Shown here one piece after another: positions 18,921 through 27,767 of a DNA stretch of 64,000 bases. Both the position numbers and the translations under genes were made by a program. Every line of letters begins with the position of its first letter. Position 1 is the stretch's first letter. The stretch lies in NCBI RefSeq assembly GCF_003015185.1, contig NZ_CP027860.1, positions 1,798,001-1,862,000 on the forward strand. The letters are read 5' to 3'. The notes under the pieces were generated by a model. The model was not told the DNA's origin and made no database searches. It was given only the letters and a program-made list of their open reading frames with translations. The DNA comes from Ahniella affigens (GTDB taxonomy: Bacteria > Pseudomonadota > Gammaproteobacteria > Xanthomonadales > Ahniellaceae).

Positions 18921-19273
18921 TGTCGACACTGACACCGGCCCATTGGCAGCCCATCCTGCTGCTGCTGGCCTCGAACGTGTTCATGACCTTTGCCTGGTAT
19001 GGGCATCTGAAGTTCAAGCAGAGCGCGCTGTGGCTGGTCATTCTCGTCAGCTGGGGCATTGCGTTCTTCGAGTACCTGCTGCAGGTTCCAGCCAATCGCA
19101 TGGGCCACCAAGTTTACTCCGCCGCCGAACTGAAGACGATCCAAGAAGTCCTGTCCCTGACCGTGTTCACCTTAGTTGCGGTGTACTACCTCGGCGAACC
19201 GCTGCGCTGGAACCATCTGCTCGGCTTTACGCTGATTGCTGCCGGTGCGGCACTGGTGTTTGCGAAGTTTTGA
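18920..19273 (+). CDS. DUF486 / DMT-like small membrane protein
   Basis: The 117-residue protein has four hydrophobic helices (starting ILLLLASNVFMTFAWYGHL) and the family-typical WGIAFFEYLLQVPANRMG and VYYLGEPLRWNHLLGF. It belongs to the DUF486 family, which is distantly related to EamA/DMT transporters; the function is unknown. Its ATG overlaps the PilZ stop by one base. It converges with the ABC-F gene after a 20-base gap, which leaves no room for a separate terminator. Confidence 0.9.
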   Translation: MSTLTPAHWQPILLLLASNVFMTFAWYGHLKFKQSALWLVILVSWGIAFFEYLLQVPANRMGHQVYSAAELKTIQEVLSLTVFTLVAVYYLGEPLRWNHLLGFTLIAAGAALVFAKF

Positions 19274-19293
19274 GCACAGCCAAAATCGAGCGG

Positions 19294-21198
19294 TCACTCC
19301 AACGCTTCGGCGGCTTCCATCCACTCGGTTTCGGCGGTGCCCAGATCCTGCTTCAAGCGACTCTGTTCGTCGGTCATCGCGCGGAGTTGGTTGGCGCGTG
19401 ATGGTTCGTAGAGGCCGGCGTCTTGGAGCGCGTTGGCGATTTCATCCAGGCGGGTTTGAATCTTGGTCATGGCCTGCTCGGCTTTCTTCAAGCGATCACG
19501 TAGCGGTTTTTCGCGCGCGCGCTGATCTGCATCCGATTTGCGCTGGTCCTTGTTGGGCTTGGCTGGGGCAGGCTCGGGGGCCGCTTGAATCACGGCGACG
19601 GGCGCATTGGTTGCGTTCGCCTGCGCACGGCGGCGGCGACTCAGCCATTCGGCATACTGATCCAGATCGCCATCGAACGCTTGCACCGCGCCGTCCGCGA
19701 CGCGGACGAACTGATCGCAGCAGGCCGCCATCAAGTGCCGATCGTGGGCGACGAGCACGACTGCGCCCTCGAACTCATTCAGCGCCATTTCGAGCGCCTG
19801 ACGCATCTCCAGATCCAAGTGATTGGTTGGTTCGTCGAGCAGCAGCAAGTTCGGCTTTTGATAGACAATCATGGCCAGCGCGAGGCGCGCTTTCTCGCCG
19901 CCGGAAAACGGGCCGACTGGTTCAAATGCGCGGTCGCCGCGGAAATTGAAGGTGCCGAGCACATCGCGTAACGCCTGATCACCAACCCCTGGCGCCAACT
20001 CGCGGAAATGCTCAATCGGTGACTCGGCCGGGTTGAGCTGTTCGAGCTGATGCTGGGCGAAGTAGCCGAGTTTCAGCTCGGGGTGGCGGATCACTTGCCC
20101 AGCTCGCGTGGTCAGCGCGCCGGCCAGCATCTTCATCAACGTCGACTTGCCTTCGCCATTCGGGCCCAGCACGCCCAGGCGGTCGCCGGGTGCGAGATTG
20201 AGCTTGATATTGCCAATGACCGTGCGCTCGCCATAACCCGCAGCAGCCTCGTCCAGGCGGATCAATGGCGCGGGCAGTTTGTCTGGCATCCGGAATTCGA
20301 AGTCGAATTCGGCCTCGGCCAACACCGGGGCCACTTGCTCCATGCGCGCGATCATTTTGACGCGGGATTGAGCCTGCTTGGCCTTGCTGGCCTTCGCCTT
20401 GAAGCGGTCGACGAATCGTTGCAGATGCGCGATGCGCTTTTGCTGCTCGGAGAACTGCATTGATTGCAACCGCAGCCGCTCGGCCCGGGTGCGTTCGAAC
20501 TGCGAGTAGTTGCCGACGTACATCGTGCCGCGCTCGGAATGCAGATGCAGTGTGTGCGTGCTGATCGCGTCGAGAAAATCGCGGTCATGTGAAATCACCA
20601 GCAAGGTGCCCGGATACGCCCGCAACCAGTCCTGGACCCACAGCACGGCATCCAAGTCCAGATGGTTGGTGGGCTCGTCAAGCAGCATCATGTCGGACCG
20701 TTGCATCAGCGTACGGGCCAGTGCGAGGCGCATCCGCCAACCACCTGAGAAGCTTGCGACCGGGCGGGTCTGCTCGTCCGGCTTGAAGCCCAGACCGTGC
20801 AGCAGTGTGCCGGCACGGGCTCTGGCGCTGTAGCCGTCAATCGCATGGAGCTGCTCATGGCAATGCGCAATCTGGTGCGCGTCATGAGTATCTTCGGCAA
20901 TTGTCAGTGCCGCCTCGATGCTGCGCAGCTCGGCATCGCCATCGAGCACAAACTCGATCGCGGGTTGCGGGCTGGCATCTACATGTTGGGCGACGCTGCC
21001 CACCTTCCAATTGCGCGGCATGGAGCAATCGCCCGCATCGGCATGCAGATCGCCCAGCACCAGGGCGAACAAACTGGATTTTCCAGAGCCATTGCGCCCG
21101 ACCACGGCCACTTTCTGACCGAGGTGAATTTGCGCAGACAGGCCCTGGATCAGGATGCGCCCACCGCGGCGCAGTTCGAGATCGGAAAATTGAAGCAT
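19294..21198 (-). CDS. yheS: ABC-F family ATPase, YheS-like
   Basis: The 634-residue soluble protein has two ABC ATPase domains and no membrane spans. Walker A motifs are GRNGSGKSS and GPNGEGKST, signatures are FSGGWRMRLALAR and FSGGEKARLALA, and both Walker B regions read LLLDEPTNHLDL. Between them is a charged linker (P-site tRNA interaction motif region) rich in Arg and Lys, and the C terminus is a coiled coil. This is the ABC-F translation-factor class that acts on stalled ribosomes; the order and length fit YheS. No antibiotic-resistance role can be inferred. Confidence 0.93.
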   Translation of the reverse strand: MLQFSDLELRRGGRILIQGLSAQIHLGQKVAVVGRNGSGKSSLFALVLGDLHADAGDCSMPRNWKVGSVAQHVDASPQPAIEFVLDGDAELRSIEAALTIAEDTHDAHQIAHCHEQLHAIDGYSARARAGTLLHGLGFKPDEQTRPVASFSGGWRMRLALARTLMQRSDMMLLDEPTNHLDLDAVLWVQDWLRAYPGTLLVISHDRDFLDAISTHTLHLHSERGTMYVGNYSQFERTRAERLRLQSMQFSEQQKRIAHLQRFVDRFKAKASKAKQAQSRVKMIARMEQVAPVLAEAEFDFEFRMPDKLPAPLIRLDEAAAGYGERTVIGNIKLNLAPGDRLGVLGPNGEGKSTLMKMLAGALTTRAGQVIRHPELKLGYFAQHQLEQLNPAESPIEHFRELAPGVGDQALRDVLGTFNFRGDRAFEPVGPFSGGEKARLALAMIVYQKPNLLLLDEPTNHLDLEMRQALEMALNEFEGAVVLVAHDRHLMAACCDQFVRVADGAVQAFDGDLDQYAEWLSRRRRAQANATNAPVAVIQAAPEPAPAKPNKDQRKSDADQRAREKPLRDRLKKAEQAMTKIQTRLDEIANALQDAGLYEPSRANQLRAMTDEQSRLKQDLGTAETEWMEAAEALE

Positions 21199-21313
21199 CC
21201 GGATAGTCTAGCAGGGCAGGCGGGCCGCCGCCGACTCGGCCGTTGTGCGCGGGTGTGCAGGTTGCGACTTTTGGCCCATAACCGATCTTCACAAACTGAT
21301 ACTCTTGGCGGCT

Positions 21314-22486
21314 ATGAATCTGGACCTTGCCACCGTTGTGCTGCTGTCAGCGCTGAACACGCTGATGATGAGTCTGGCTCTGTTCAGCGTGCGTCGCGCT
21401 GACAATGCGGTGTTGGACCGCGGCCTGCGGCACTGGGCTTACGGCGTCGTGCTGCAGCCGGCGGTCTGGTTGTTGATCGCACTGGAGTCACGGCTGCCGT
21501 TCTGGCTGTCGCCTTTAGCCGCTAATTTTCTGCTGGTTGTGGCAATCGCTGAGTTCTACCGCGCGTTCTGCCTGGTCACGGGGGCCAGTCGGGCGCCCCG
21601 CTGGACCCATTTTCTGGCGGCGGGTGAGCTGGCTGGGGCGATTGTGCTGACAGAGGTTTTGCATCTGGCGCCCGTCTGGCACGAACTCTGGACGACGACC
21701 ATTCTGCTGATCCTGATCGCGCTCTCGGCGTGGCGCTTGTGGCGCGTGCGCACCCGGCCCTGGCTCGATTCGGATCGCCTGTGCTTTGCGGTGTTCACGA
21801 TTGGCACGGCCATTCTGATGGCCCGCTGCATCATCCTCGGTCTCAGCGCATTCGGGGTACTGGACTCCGGCGCTGGCGACTTCAATTTGTCGATGTCAGT
21901 GTTCTTCCAGTCCTTGCCGATGATCGCGACGCTGGGGATCGCGCTGATGGCGAAAGACCGCCTGCAGACGGAGCTGGAACGCATTGCCGCAGTCGACCCA
22001 TTGACCAGTGTCGCAAATCGGCGGTCGTTCGAGGCCGAAGCCGAACGGACCTTGCTGGCGGCCGCGCGACGGCAAACGCCGGTATCGATGCTGCTGGTCG
22101 ATGCCGATCATTTCAAGCGCATCAATGATCGCTTCGGCCATGAGACGGGCGACCAGGCCTTGCTCGAAATCGTTGCGGCGCTCAAAGACAGCCTGCGCGC
22201 GAGCGATCTGTTGGGCCGGTACGGCGGTGAAGAGTTTGCAGCGCTCTTGCCGGATGCGGATCAAGCCAACGCCATGCATGTTGCCGAGCGGTTGCGGGCC
22301 GCAGTCGAGATCCGCGAATTCCGGGTGGGGGATCAAGTCATCCCGCTGCGGGTCAGTATCGGCGTGGCAACGGTGGTGCCGGAACAAGGGCAGAGCAAGT
22401 TGAGCTTGCTGCTCCGCGCGGCCGATCTCGCGCTCTATGCCGCCAAGGCGGCCGGCCGGAACCGCGTCCAGGCGGGGACGCATTAG
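21314..22486 (+). CDS. Membrane diguanylate cyclase (GGDEF)
   Basis: The 390-residue protein begins with about six to seven transmembrane helices (residues 1-215), followed by a GGDEF domain. The domain opens with AAVDPLTSVANRRSFE and contains an active-site GGEEF in RYGGEEFAALLPDAD. An RASD I-site lies exactly five residues upstream of GGEEF, so product inhibition by cyclic di-GMP is expected. It makes cyclic di-GMP from two GTP at the inner membrane. The start at 21314 gives an immediate membrane helix. There is no EAL domain. Confidence 0.93.
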   Translation: MNLDLATVVLLSALNTLMMSLALFSVRRADNAVLDRGLRHWAYGVVLQPAVWLLIALESRLPFWLSPLAANFLLVVAIAEFYRAFCLVTGASRAPRWTHFLAAGELAGAIVLTEVLHLAPVWHELWTTTILLILIALSAWRLWRVRTRPWLDSDRLCFAVFTIGTAILMARCIILGLSAFGVLDSGAGDFNLSMSVFFQSLPMIATLGIALMAKDRLQTELERIAAVDPLTSVANRRSFEAEAERTLLAAARRQTPVSMLLVDADHFKRINDRFGHETGDQALLEIVAALKDSLRASDLLGRYGGEEFAALLPDADQANAMHVAERLRAAVEIREFRVGDQVIPLRVSIGVATVVPEQGQSKLSLLLRAADLALYAAKAAGRNRVQAGTH

Positions 22487-22552
22487 TCGATTGAACCGAG
22501 ATCCGTCTTACTGCTTGTCTGGCCCGACGGCTGGGACGTGAACGCAGTCGTT

Positions 22553-25369
22553 TCAGTCGGCGGCCACGGTCGCTGCGTCGGGCTCGAGCTGTCCGTGTTC
22601 AACCGCCAACATCGTGAGAAACATTCGCCAGGACGGAAACACCGTGTCGTTGCCAAGGTCGATGACGACGGCATCCGGGTGGCGTGGCGTCGCACACCAC
22701 ACAATCTTGCGTGGCCCCATGGGCAATTCGGGGTCGAGTGCCGTCATGAGCAGGCAATGCTGCAGGTCTTCCGGGGTCAAGTTCAACCGCCGTTCCGATT
22801 CGCCTTCATGCGCCAGATCGAAGGGCTTATCAAAGCGCCATGCCACGGGTTTGCTCGCCAGAAACTGGGCATCGACGGGTCGAACGGCGCTCAGCGCCGC
22901 GAGTCCGTACTGTCGCCAGCCGTTGTGGCGCTGATACAGCGCGGTCAGGCTTGGGGGCAACTTGACGCCGTGTTTCCGTTCAAAAGTGTTGATGTCGCTA
23001 TCGCTGGCGGCGCTGCCCGGCCGGTCTGAGGTCAGCAGCAGCATCGTAAAGGTGGGCGCCGGCAACAGGTCCAGCAGTTGGTCGTCGGTGTATCCTTTCA
23101 CGGCTTGAATTCGCGCGGCCACAACCTCACGATGCGCCACTTCGTAGTAGTCGCTGATCTTGCCTTGCTGGTATTGCTCTCGCAGAAACGCAAGCAATCC
23201 GGGGTAGGCGTGCGAGGACTCGAAGAAGTAGTTGATGACACGGCGGTCTTTGATCGCGGGTGTCGCCGCGAGATCAAGCAGGATCAGGTCATCGCTCTGA
23301 AATCCGCCCAGATAGACCCAGTCGCGAATCAGGTCTTTCTTGACCGGAATGAAGTCCCAGTCCTGATCCGGGTCGCTGACTTCGATGTCAACGGTATCGC
23401 CAGGAATCGTGGGGTCATCGAGCAGCATCAGATCGCCCTCGACATCTTTGACACGCTTGATTTCCTCGACCGGCAGGATCGCCACCGCCGGGTGCCCGTT
23501 GTTTTGCGCGTAAAACTCCAGCAGTGCTTCGGGCAAGGAGGTGCCGAGGCGTTCTTCCGTCGCGGCAATGGCCTCAGGGCTGGCCGGGCCGGGCACGGGT
23601 TCCGGATCGTCGATCGACAGCGCGTTGAGCAGTTGCGTCATCGTCAGATCGCTCGCTTCCGCGCGGAGGCGGCGATCTTCGCGCTCGACGCGCTCATTGA
23701 TCTGATTCTGCATTTCGCTCATGCCGAGATCAGCGCCGACCGCTGCAAGGCCGCCGGCCAGGCCGGCGTATAGCCCCAGGGCGAGCACGACGGGCAGCGG
23801 CGATACCAGCAGACCGGCATAAGTGGTCGCGGTTGCGAGCCGACCAATGATCGACATGCCACGGGTATCGAGTGTCCGGACGACGTCTTCCGCCTGGTTG
23901 ATGCGCGCACCAATCACCACTGGTGGGCCGGCGACACGCTCCAACGCTTCGAGTGCCAAGCGCAGTTTGCGCGCCGTGGTCAAGTCCTGGAGGATGATCT
24001 GGCGGTCGATCATGTCCTTGACGGCTTTGCGCGTTTGCCATTGCGCGCTTACGCCGAGCAGTTGCAGGCCCGCCAGAATCGCAATGCCGACGAGGCCAAA
24101 ACTCAGACCGAATGCAATACCAAGCCCGGCGCCGATCAGCAGGAACACGATCCGCACGACGTACCAGCGCGGCGGCAGCATGGCCTGCACGATATGGCCG
24201 CCATCCAGCGGCAGAAACGGCAGAATGTTGAGGTAGTTGATCAACAGCAGGGTGTACGTGGTGAGTGTCAGCGGTGACTCAAACTCGAGGAGTTGCACCG
24301 GGTTGGTCAGCCCAATGTACAAAAATAGCGCCCACCCAATCAGCAGCCCGGGCAGGGGCCCCATCAACGACATCCACGCGCGATGCAGCGCATCCGGATG
24401 TGCTTCCTGGCCAATGGTGACGCCACCGACCAGCGGCAGCGCCAGCATATGGACGTTTCGATAGCCGAACGCGCGCATGGCCAGGTAATGACCCAGCTCA
24501 TGGACACCAATGACCCCCATCAAGACCAGCGCAAACGGCAGGCCGAAGAAGTGCCACCCCAGGGCCACGAACAAGAGAACGCTGAGCCCGAAAATCAGCC
24601 ACTGATTGCCACTGTGCGGCATGAATTGTCGGGAGCGGTGCGCCATCTGGGCGATCAGCGTCAAGCGGTTGATCGGTACCGGGTCTTTGTTCGCCGGCCA
24701 TTTAGGGCGCCCCCAGAAGGCCTTCATGGCTCGCCAGGAAAAGCCAATGCGAAACCGCGTCAGCCCGTCGGGCGCAGTCTCTGCCATGCCGGCTTCCACC
24801 ATGGCCTGACGCCGCTTGGTCAGCCAGTTGCCCAGCAAATGCAGGCGCTCGGCTGAATCGATGGCCACACTGTGGCCATGGGTATCGCGCCAAGCGCGGT
24901 GAGCTTTGATAGCGTCGCTGAGGCTGCTTGGCGGCAATGTCTGCGCCAGTTCGTCGCCGATGCGCGTCAGTTCAAAAAACGGATCGGCCAATTGCGAGAT
25001 TACGAGTCGACCATCACCCAACCGGCTGATCAGGTAGACGAGGCAGCGGTTCGGGTTTTCCAACGTGAACAGTGGGAGCAGGAAGACCTGCGTGCCGTCT
25101 TCATGGCTGAAGACTGCCAGGCCGCGCACTTGCTCGGGTTCCTGCTCCAGCGTGAACCAATGCGGACCGGCAAAGTGAAGCGCGTCGAGCTCGGCTTGAA
25201 GCGGCGGCAACAGGTCGTCCATCGCCAGTGCCCGCGCCAAGTCGATGTTGCTGGCTCGTGCCCGTTGAACGCGGAGCGGCATCGACAGGAGCGCCCGCCA
25301 CTGGAGAATCAGCACGAGAAACGCGATCGCGCCAATCAGGGTCAGCAGGTCGAACAAGGACGCATTCAT
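22553..25369 (-). CDS. M50 site-2-protease-like metallopeptidase fused to two SUKH (SMI1/KNR4) domains
   Basis: The 938-residue protein has an N-terminal helix and a soluble region of about 230 residues. A polytopic M50 domain follows, with zinc motif HELGH (residues 290-294) and the second motif LPFLPLDGGH (about 383-392). More membrane segments run to about residue 545. A long cytoplasmic tail then carries two SUKH-type domains. The first (about 598-750) opens ATEERLGTSLPEALLEFY with NNGH; the second (about 788-920) has FERKHGVKLPPSLTALYQ with HNGW. M50 proteases cut substrates inside the membrane; SUKH domains commonly bind or neutralise toxins. I do not know this combination as a described family. 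Confidence 0.88.
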   Translation of the reverse strand: MNASLFDLLTLIGAIAFLVLILQWRALLSMPLRVQRARASNIDLARALAMDDLLPPLQAELDALHFAGPHWFTLEQEPEQVRGLAVFSHEDGTQVFLLPLFTLENPNRCLVYLISRLGDGRLVISQLADPFFELTRIGDELAQTLPPSSLSDAIKAHRAWRDTHGHSVAIDSAERLHLLGNWLTKRRQAMVEAGMAETAPDGLTRFRIGFSWRAMKAFWGRPKWPANKDPVPINRLTLIAQMAHRSRQFMPHSGNQWLIFGLSVLLFVALGWHFFGLPFALVLMGVIGVHELGHYLAMRAFGYRNVHMLALPLVGGVTIGQEAHPDALHRAWMSLMGPLPGLLIGWALFLYIGLTNPVQLLEFESPLTLTTYTLLLINYLNILPFLPLDGGHIVQAMLPPRWYVVRIVFLLIGAGLGIAFGLSFGLVGIAILAGLQLLGVSAQWQTRKAVKDMIDRQIILQDLTTARKLRLALEALERVAGPPVVIGARINQAEDVVRTLDTRGMSIIGRLATATTYAGLLVSPLPVVLALGLYAGLAGGLAAVGADLGMSEMQNQINERVEREDRRLRAEASDLTMTQLLNALSIDDPEPVPGPASPEAIAATEERLGTSLPEALLEFYAQNNGHPAVAILPVEEIKRVKDVEGDLMLLDDPTIPGDTVDIEVSDPDQDWDFIPVKKDLIRDWVYLGGFQSDDLILLDLAATPAIKDRRVINYFFESSHAYPGLLAFLREQYQQGKISDYYEVAHREVVAARIQAVKGYTDDQLLDLLPAPTFTMLLLTSDRPGSAASDSDINTFERKHGVKLPPSLTALYQRHNGWRQYGLAALSAVRPVDAQFLASKPVAWRFDKPFDLAHEGESERRLNLTPEDLQHCLLMTALDPELPMGPRKIVWCATPRHPDAVVIDLGNDTVFPSWRMFLTMLAVEHGQLEPDAATVAAD

Positions 25370-25711
25370 CGGCTCGTATCAGTCCGCAGCAATCAGGCAG
25401 GTGGCACCATGACATTGGCCAGCCCGATGGCCGCGGACTTTGAGCCAGAGTGCCAGCCTATGCGATTGGCCGACTTCATTCAATTCTCAAGGCGTCGGGG
25501 ATCTGGCAAAAGTCATGGTCGTTGTGAGCGGATGAATGGAACCGGTGTCATTGACCGCTTCAAACACGGCGATCTTGTTCTGGTGGCGGGCGACTGCTAT
25601 CAATGGCGGCCGCCGCGGTCTGGCGCAGGTCGCGGCAGCCTGAACCTCTGGTGTCCCCATAGGTCGGAATCAAATTGCCATTCAACCGGACTCAGACGCG
25701 GAGGGCGTTTC
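25370..25711. other. Divergent intergenic region before the 2-oxoacid dehydrogenase operon
   Basis: This 342-base gap separates the divergent M50-SUKH and E1-alpha genes and must hold both promoters. I see no convincing sigma-70 pair or palindrome. An open frame runs through it in phase with E1 alpha, but its translation does not resemble E1 sequence. A GGAGGG Shine-Dalgarno at 25700-25705 fixes the downstream start. Confidence 0.5.
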
Positions 25712-26791
25712 GTGCATACGGTCGCAACATTTTCAATTCCCTACGTCGGGTATCTCGACGAAGATGGTCAGCTGTCGGCCGATGCGCCGGCTCTGGCAGC
25801 CGACAATGATCTCATTCTGGACTTGTATCGCCGCATGAGTTTTTTGCGCTTCTTCGATACCAAGGCCGTCGCGCTGCAACGGACGGGCAAGCTCGGAACC
25901 TACGCGTCGTGCCTGGGGCACGAGGCGGCACATGTCGCCATCGGAATGGCCATGCGCTATGAGGATGTGTTTTGCCCGATGTATCGCGAATACGGGGTCC
26001 AGTTTGTGCGTGGCGTCAAGCCGCGCGACGTGCTGATGTACTGGGGCGGCGATGAGCGCGGCAATGATTTCTCCGGCCCGAAGCACGATTTGCCCTGGTG
26101 CGTGCCGATCGCGACGCAATGCCTGCATGCCGCCGGTGCCGCGCTGGCGTTCAAATTGCGGAAGGAGCCGCGCGTCGCCGTGTCGGTAGTCGGAGACGGC
26201 GGAACGTCGAAAACCGACTTCTACGGCGCGGTGAACTCGGCTGGCGCGTATCGTCTGCCCTACGTTGGCGTTGTGGTCAACAATCAATGGGCCATTTCGG
26301 TGCCACGTTCGGCGCAAACGGGCGCGGAGACGCTGGCACAAAAAGGCATCGCCGGTGGTCTCCATTGCGTGCAAGTCGATGGCAATGATGCAATCGCGAT
26401 GCTCGCTGTGATGCGCGAAGCGATCGAGCGGGCGCGCGTTGGCGGTGGCGGCACGGTCGTGGAGGCCGTGACGTACCGGTTGTCGGATCACACCACGGCC
26501 GATGATGCGCGGCGGTATCGCCCTGAGGACGAGGTCAAGAATGCCTGGGCGCGCGAGCCGCTAAAGCGGCTTCGCACCTTGCTCGAAAAGCGCGGGCTTT
26601 GGGATGCGGCGCGCGAAGAGGCGTTCAAGGCCGAAGCCAATGCCGAGGTCGATACCGAGGTGAATGCGTATCTGGAAACGCGGACGCAGCCCGTGAGCGC
26701 CATGTTTGATTTCATGTTCGCGGAACTGCCACACGATCTCGCTGCTCAGCGCGCCGAGGTCCTTCGATTGGAGGGCGGTACGCATGGCTGA
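25712..26791 (+). CDS. 2-oxoacid dehydrogenase E1 component, alpha subunit
   Basis: The 359-residue subunit binds thiamine diphosphate and decarboxylates pyruvate or a branched-chain 2-oxoacid. The TPP motif GDGG...NN is present (VVGDGGTSKTDFYGAV to GVVVNNQWAIS), and RYRPEDEVKNAW matches the conserved C-terminal region. The start is GTG at 25712, preceded by GGAGGG with a six-base spacer. The long upstream open extension is rejected. The sequence style fits enzymes annotated either as pyruvate or as branched-chain 2-oxoacid dehydrogenases in xanthomonads, and motifs alone do not settle the substrate. The stop overlaps the beta subunit by eight bases. Confidence 0.92.
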   Translation: MHTVATFSIPYVGYLDEDGQLSADAPALAADNDLILDLYRRMSFLRFFDTKAVALQRTGKLGTYASCLGHEAAHVAIGMAMRYEDVFCPMYREYGVQFVRGVKPRDVLMYWGGDERGNDFSGPKHDLPWCVPIATQCLHAAGAALAFKLRKEPRVAVSVVGDGGTSKTDFYGAVNSAGAYRLPYVGVVVNNQWAISVPRSAQTGAETLAQKGIAGGLHCVQVDGNDAIAMLAVMREAIERARVGGGGTVVEAVTYRLSDHTTADDARRYRPEDEVKNAWAREPLKRLRTLLEKRGLWDAAREEAFKAEANAEVDTEVNAYLETRTQPVSAMFDFMFAELPHDLAAQRAEVLRLEGGTHG

Positions 26792-27764
26792 GGTGACTCT
26801 GATCGAGGCGGTCACGCAGGCGTTGGCCTATGAGATGCGCCAGGACCCAAGCGTGGTGGTGTTGGGCGAGGACGTTGGCGTTAACGGCGGCGTGTTCCGC
26901 GCCACCGCGGGTCTGCACGCCAAGTTTGGCTCGGAGCGCGTGTTGGATACGCCGCTCGACGAGACAACGATCGCCGGTCTCAGTGTTGGCATGGCGTTCC
27001 AAGGCATGAAGCCGGTGGCCGAGGCGCAGTTCGACGGGTTCATTTATCCGATGATGGACCACATCGTTTGCCACGCGGCGCGCATGCGCACGCGCACGCG
27101 GGGGCGTCTCAGTTGTCCGATGGTGCTGCGTGCGCCTTGGGGCGGCGGTATTCGTGCCCCTGAGCACCACTCCGAAGCGCCCGAGGCGTTGTTTGCGCAC
27201 ATTCCCGGTTTGCGCGTGGTGATCCCGTCGAGTCCGGCGCGCGCCTACGGATTGCTCTTGGCATCGATTCGTGATCCGGATCCGGTGATCTTCTTCGAAC
27301 CCAAACGCATCTATCGCCAGTACAAGGAAGAGGTTCCGGATGATGGCGAGGCGCTGCCGTTGGACGTGTGTTTCGTGTTGCGCGACGGTACGGATATCAC
27401 GCTCGTGACCTGGGGCGCGCACGTCAAGGAAACGCTGGAAGCCGCCGACCGGCTGGCTGCCCAAGGGATCAGTGCCGAGGTCATCGACGTGGCCACGGTC
27501 AAGCCGATCGACTTCGATACGATCCAGGAGTCCGTCAAGAAAACGGGGCGCTGCGTCATCGTGCATGAGGCCGCGCGTACTGGCGGCATTGGCGCCGAGA
27601 TCGCGGCGAATCTGGCTGAGAAGTCCCTGTTCGATCTGCTTGCCCCAATCGAGCGGGTCACCGGCTATGACGTGCCGATTCCGCTGTTCCGGCTAGAAAT
27701 GAAGTATCTCCCGAGTGTCGATCGCATTCTTGCGGCGGCACAGCGCACCCTGGCTTATCGTTGA
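26784..27764 (+). CDS. 2-oxoacid dehydrogenase E1 component, beta subunit
   Basis: The 326-residue subunit opens AEVTLIEAVTQALAYEM with VVVLGEDVGVNGGVFRAT, and contains DTPLDETTIAGLSVGMA and PEALFAHIPGLRVVIPSSP. All are standard E1-beta blocks that complete the TPP site of the alpha2beta2 heterotetramer. Length is normal for the family (about 325). ATG 26784 has GGAGGG eight bases upstream inside the alpha gene and overlaps its stop. The longer frame from 26706 is not needed. Confidence 0.95.
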   Translation: MAEVTLIEAVTQALAYEMRQDPSVVVLGEDVGVNGGVFRATAGLHAKFGSERVLDTPLDETTIAGLSVGMAFQGMKPVAEAQFDGFIYPMMDHIVCHAARMRTRTRGRLSCPMVLRAPWGGGIRAPEHHSEAPEALFAHIPGLRVVIPSSPARAYGLLLASIRDPDPVIFFEPKRIYRQYKEEVPDDGEALPLDVCFVLRDGTDITLVTWGAHVKETLEAADRLAAQGISAEVIDVATVKPIDFDTIQESVKKTGRCVIVHEAARTGGIGAEIAANLAEKSLFDLLAPIERVTGYDVPIPLFRLEMKYLPSVDRILAAAQRTLAYR

Positions 27765-27767
27765 GGC

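Noticed and set aside
24872-25711. N-terminal extension of the E1-alpha gene
   Set aside because: It lies antisense to the M50-SUKH gene, its translation does not match E1 enzymes, and a strong GGAGGG site marks the GTG at 25712.
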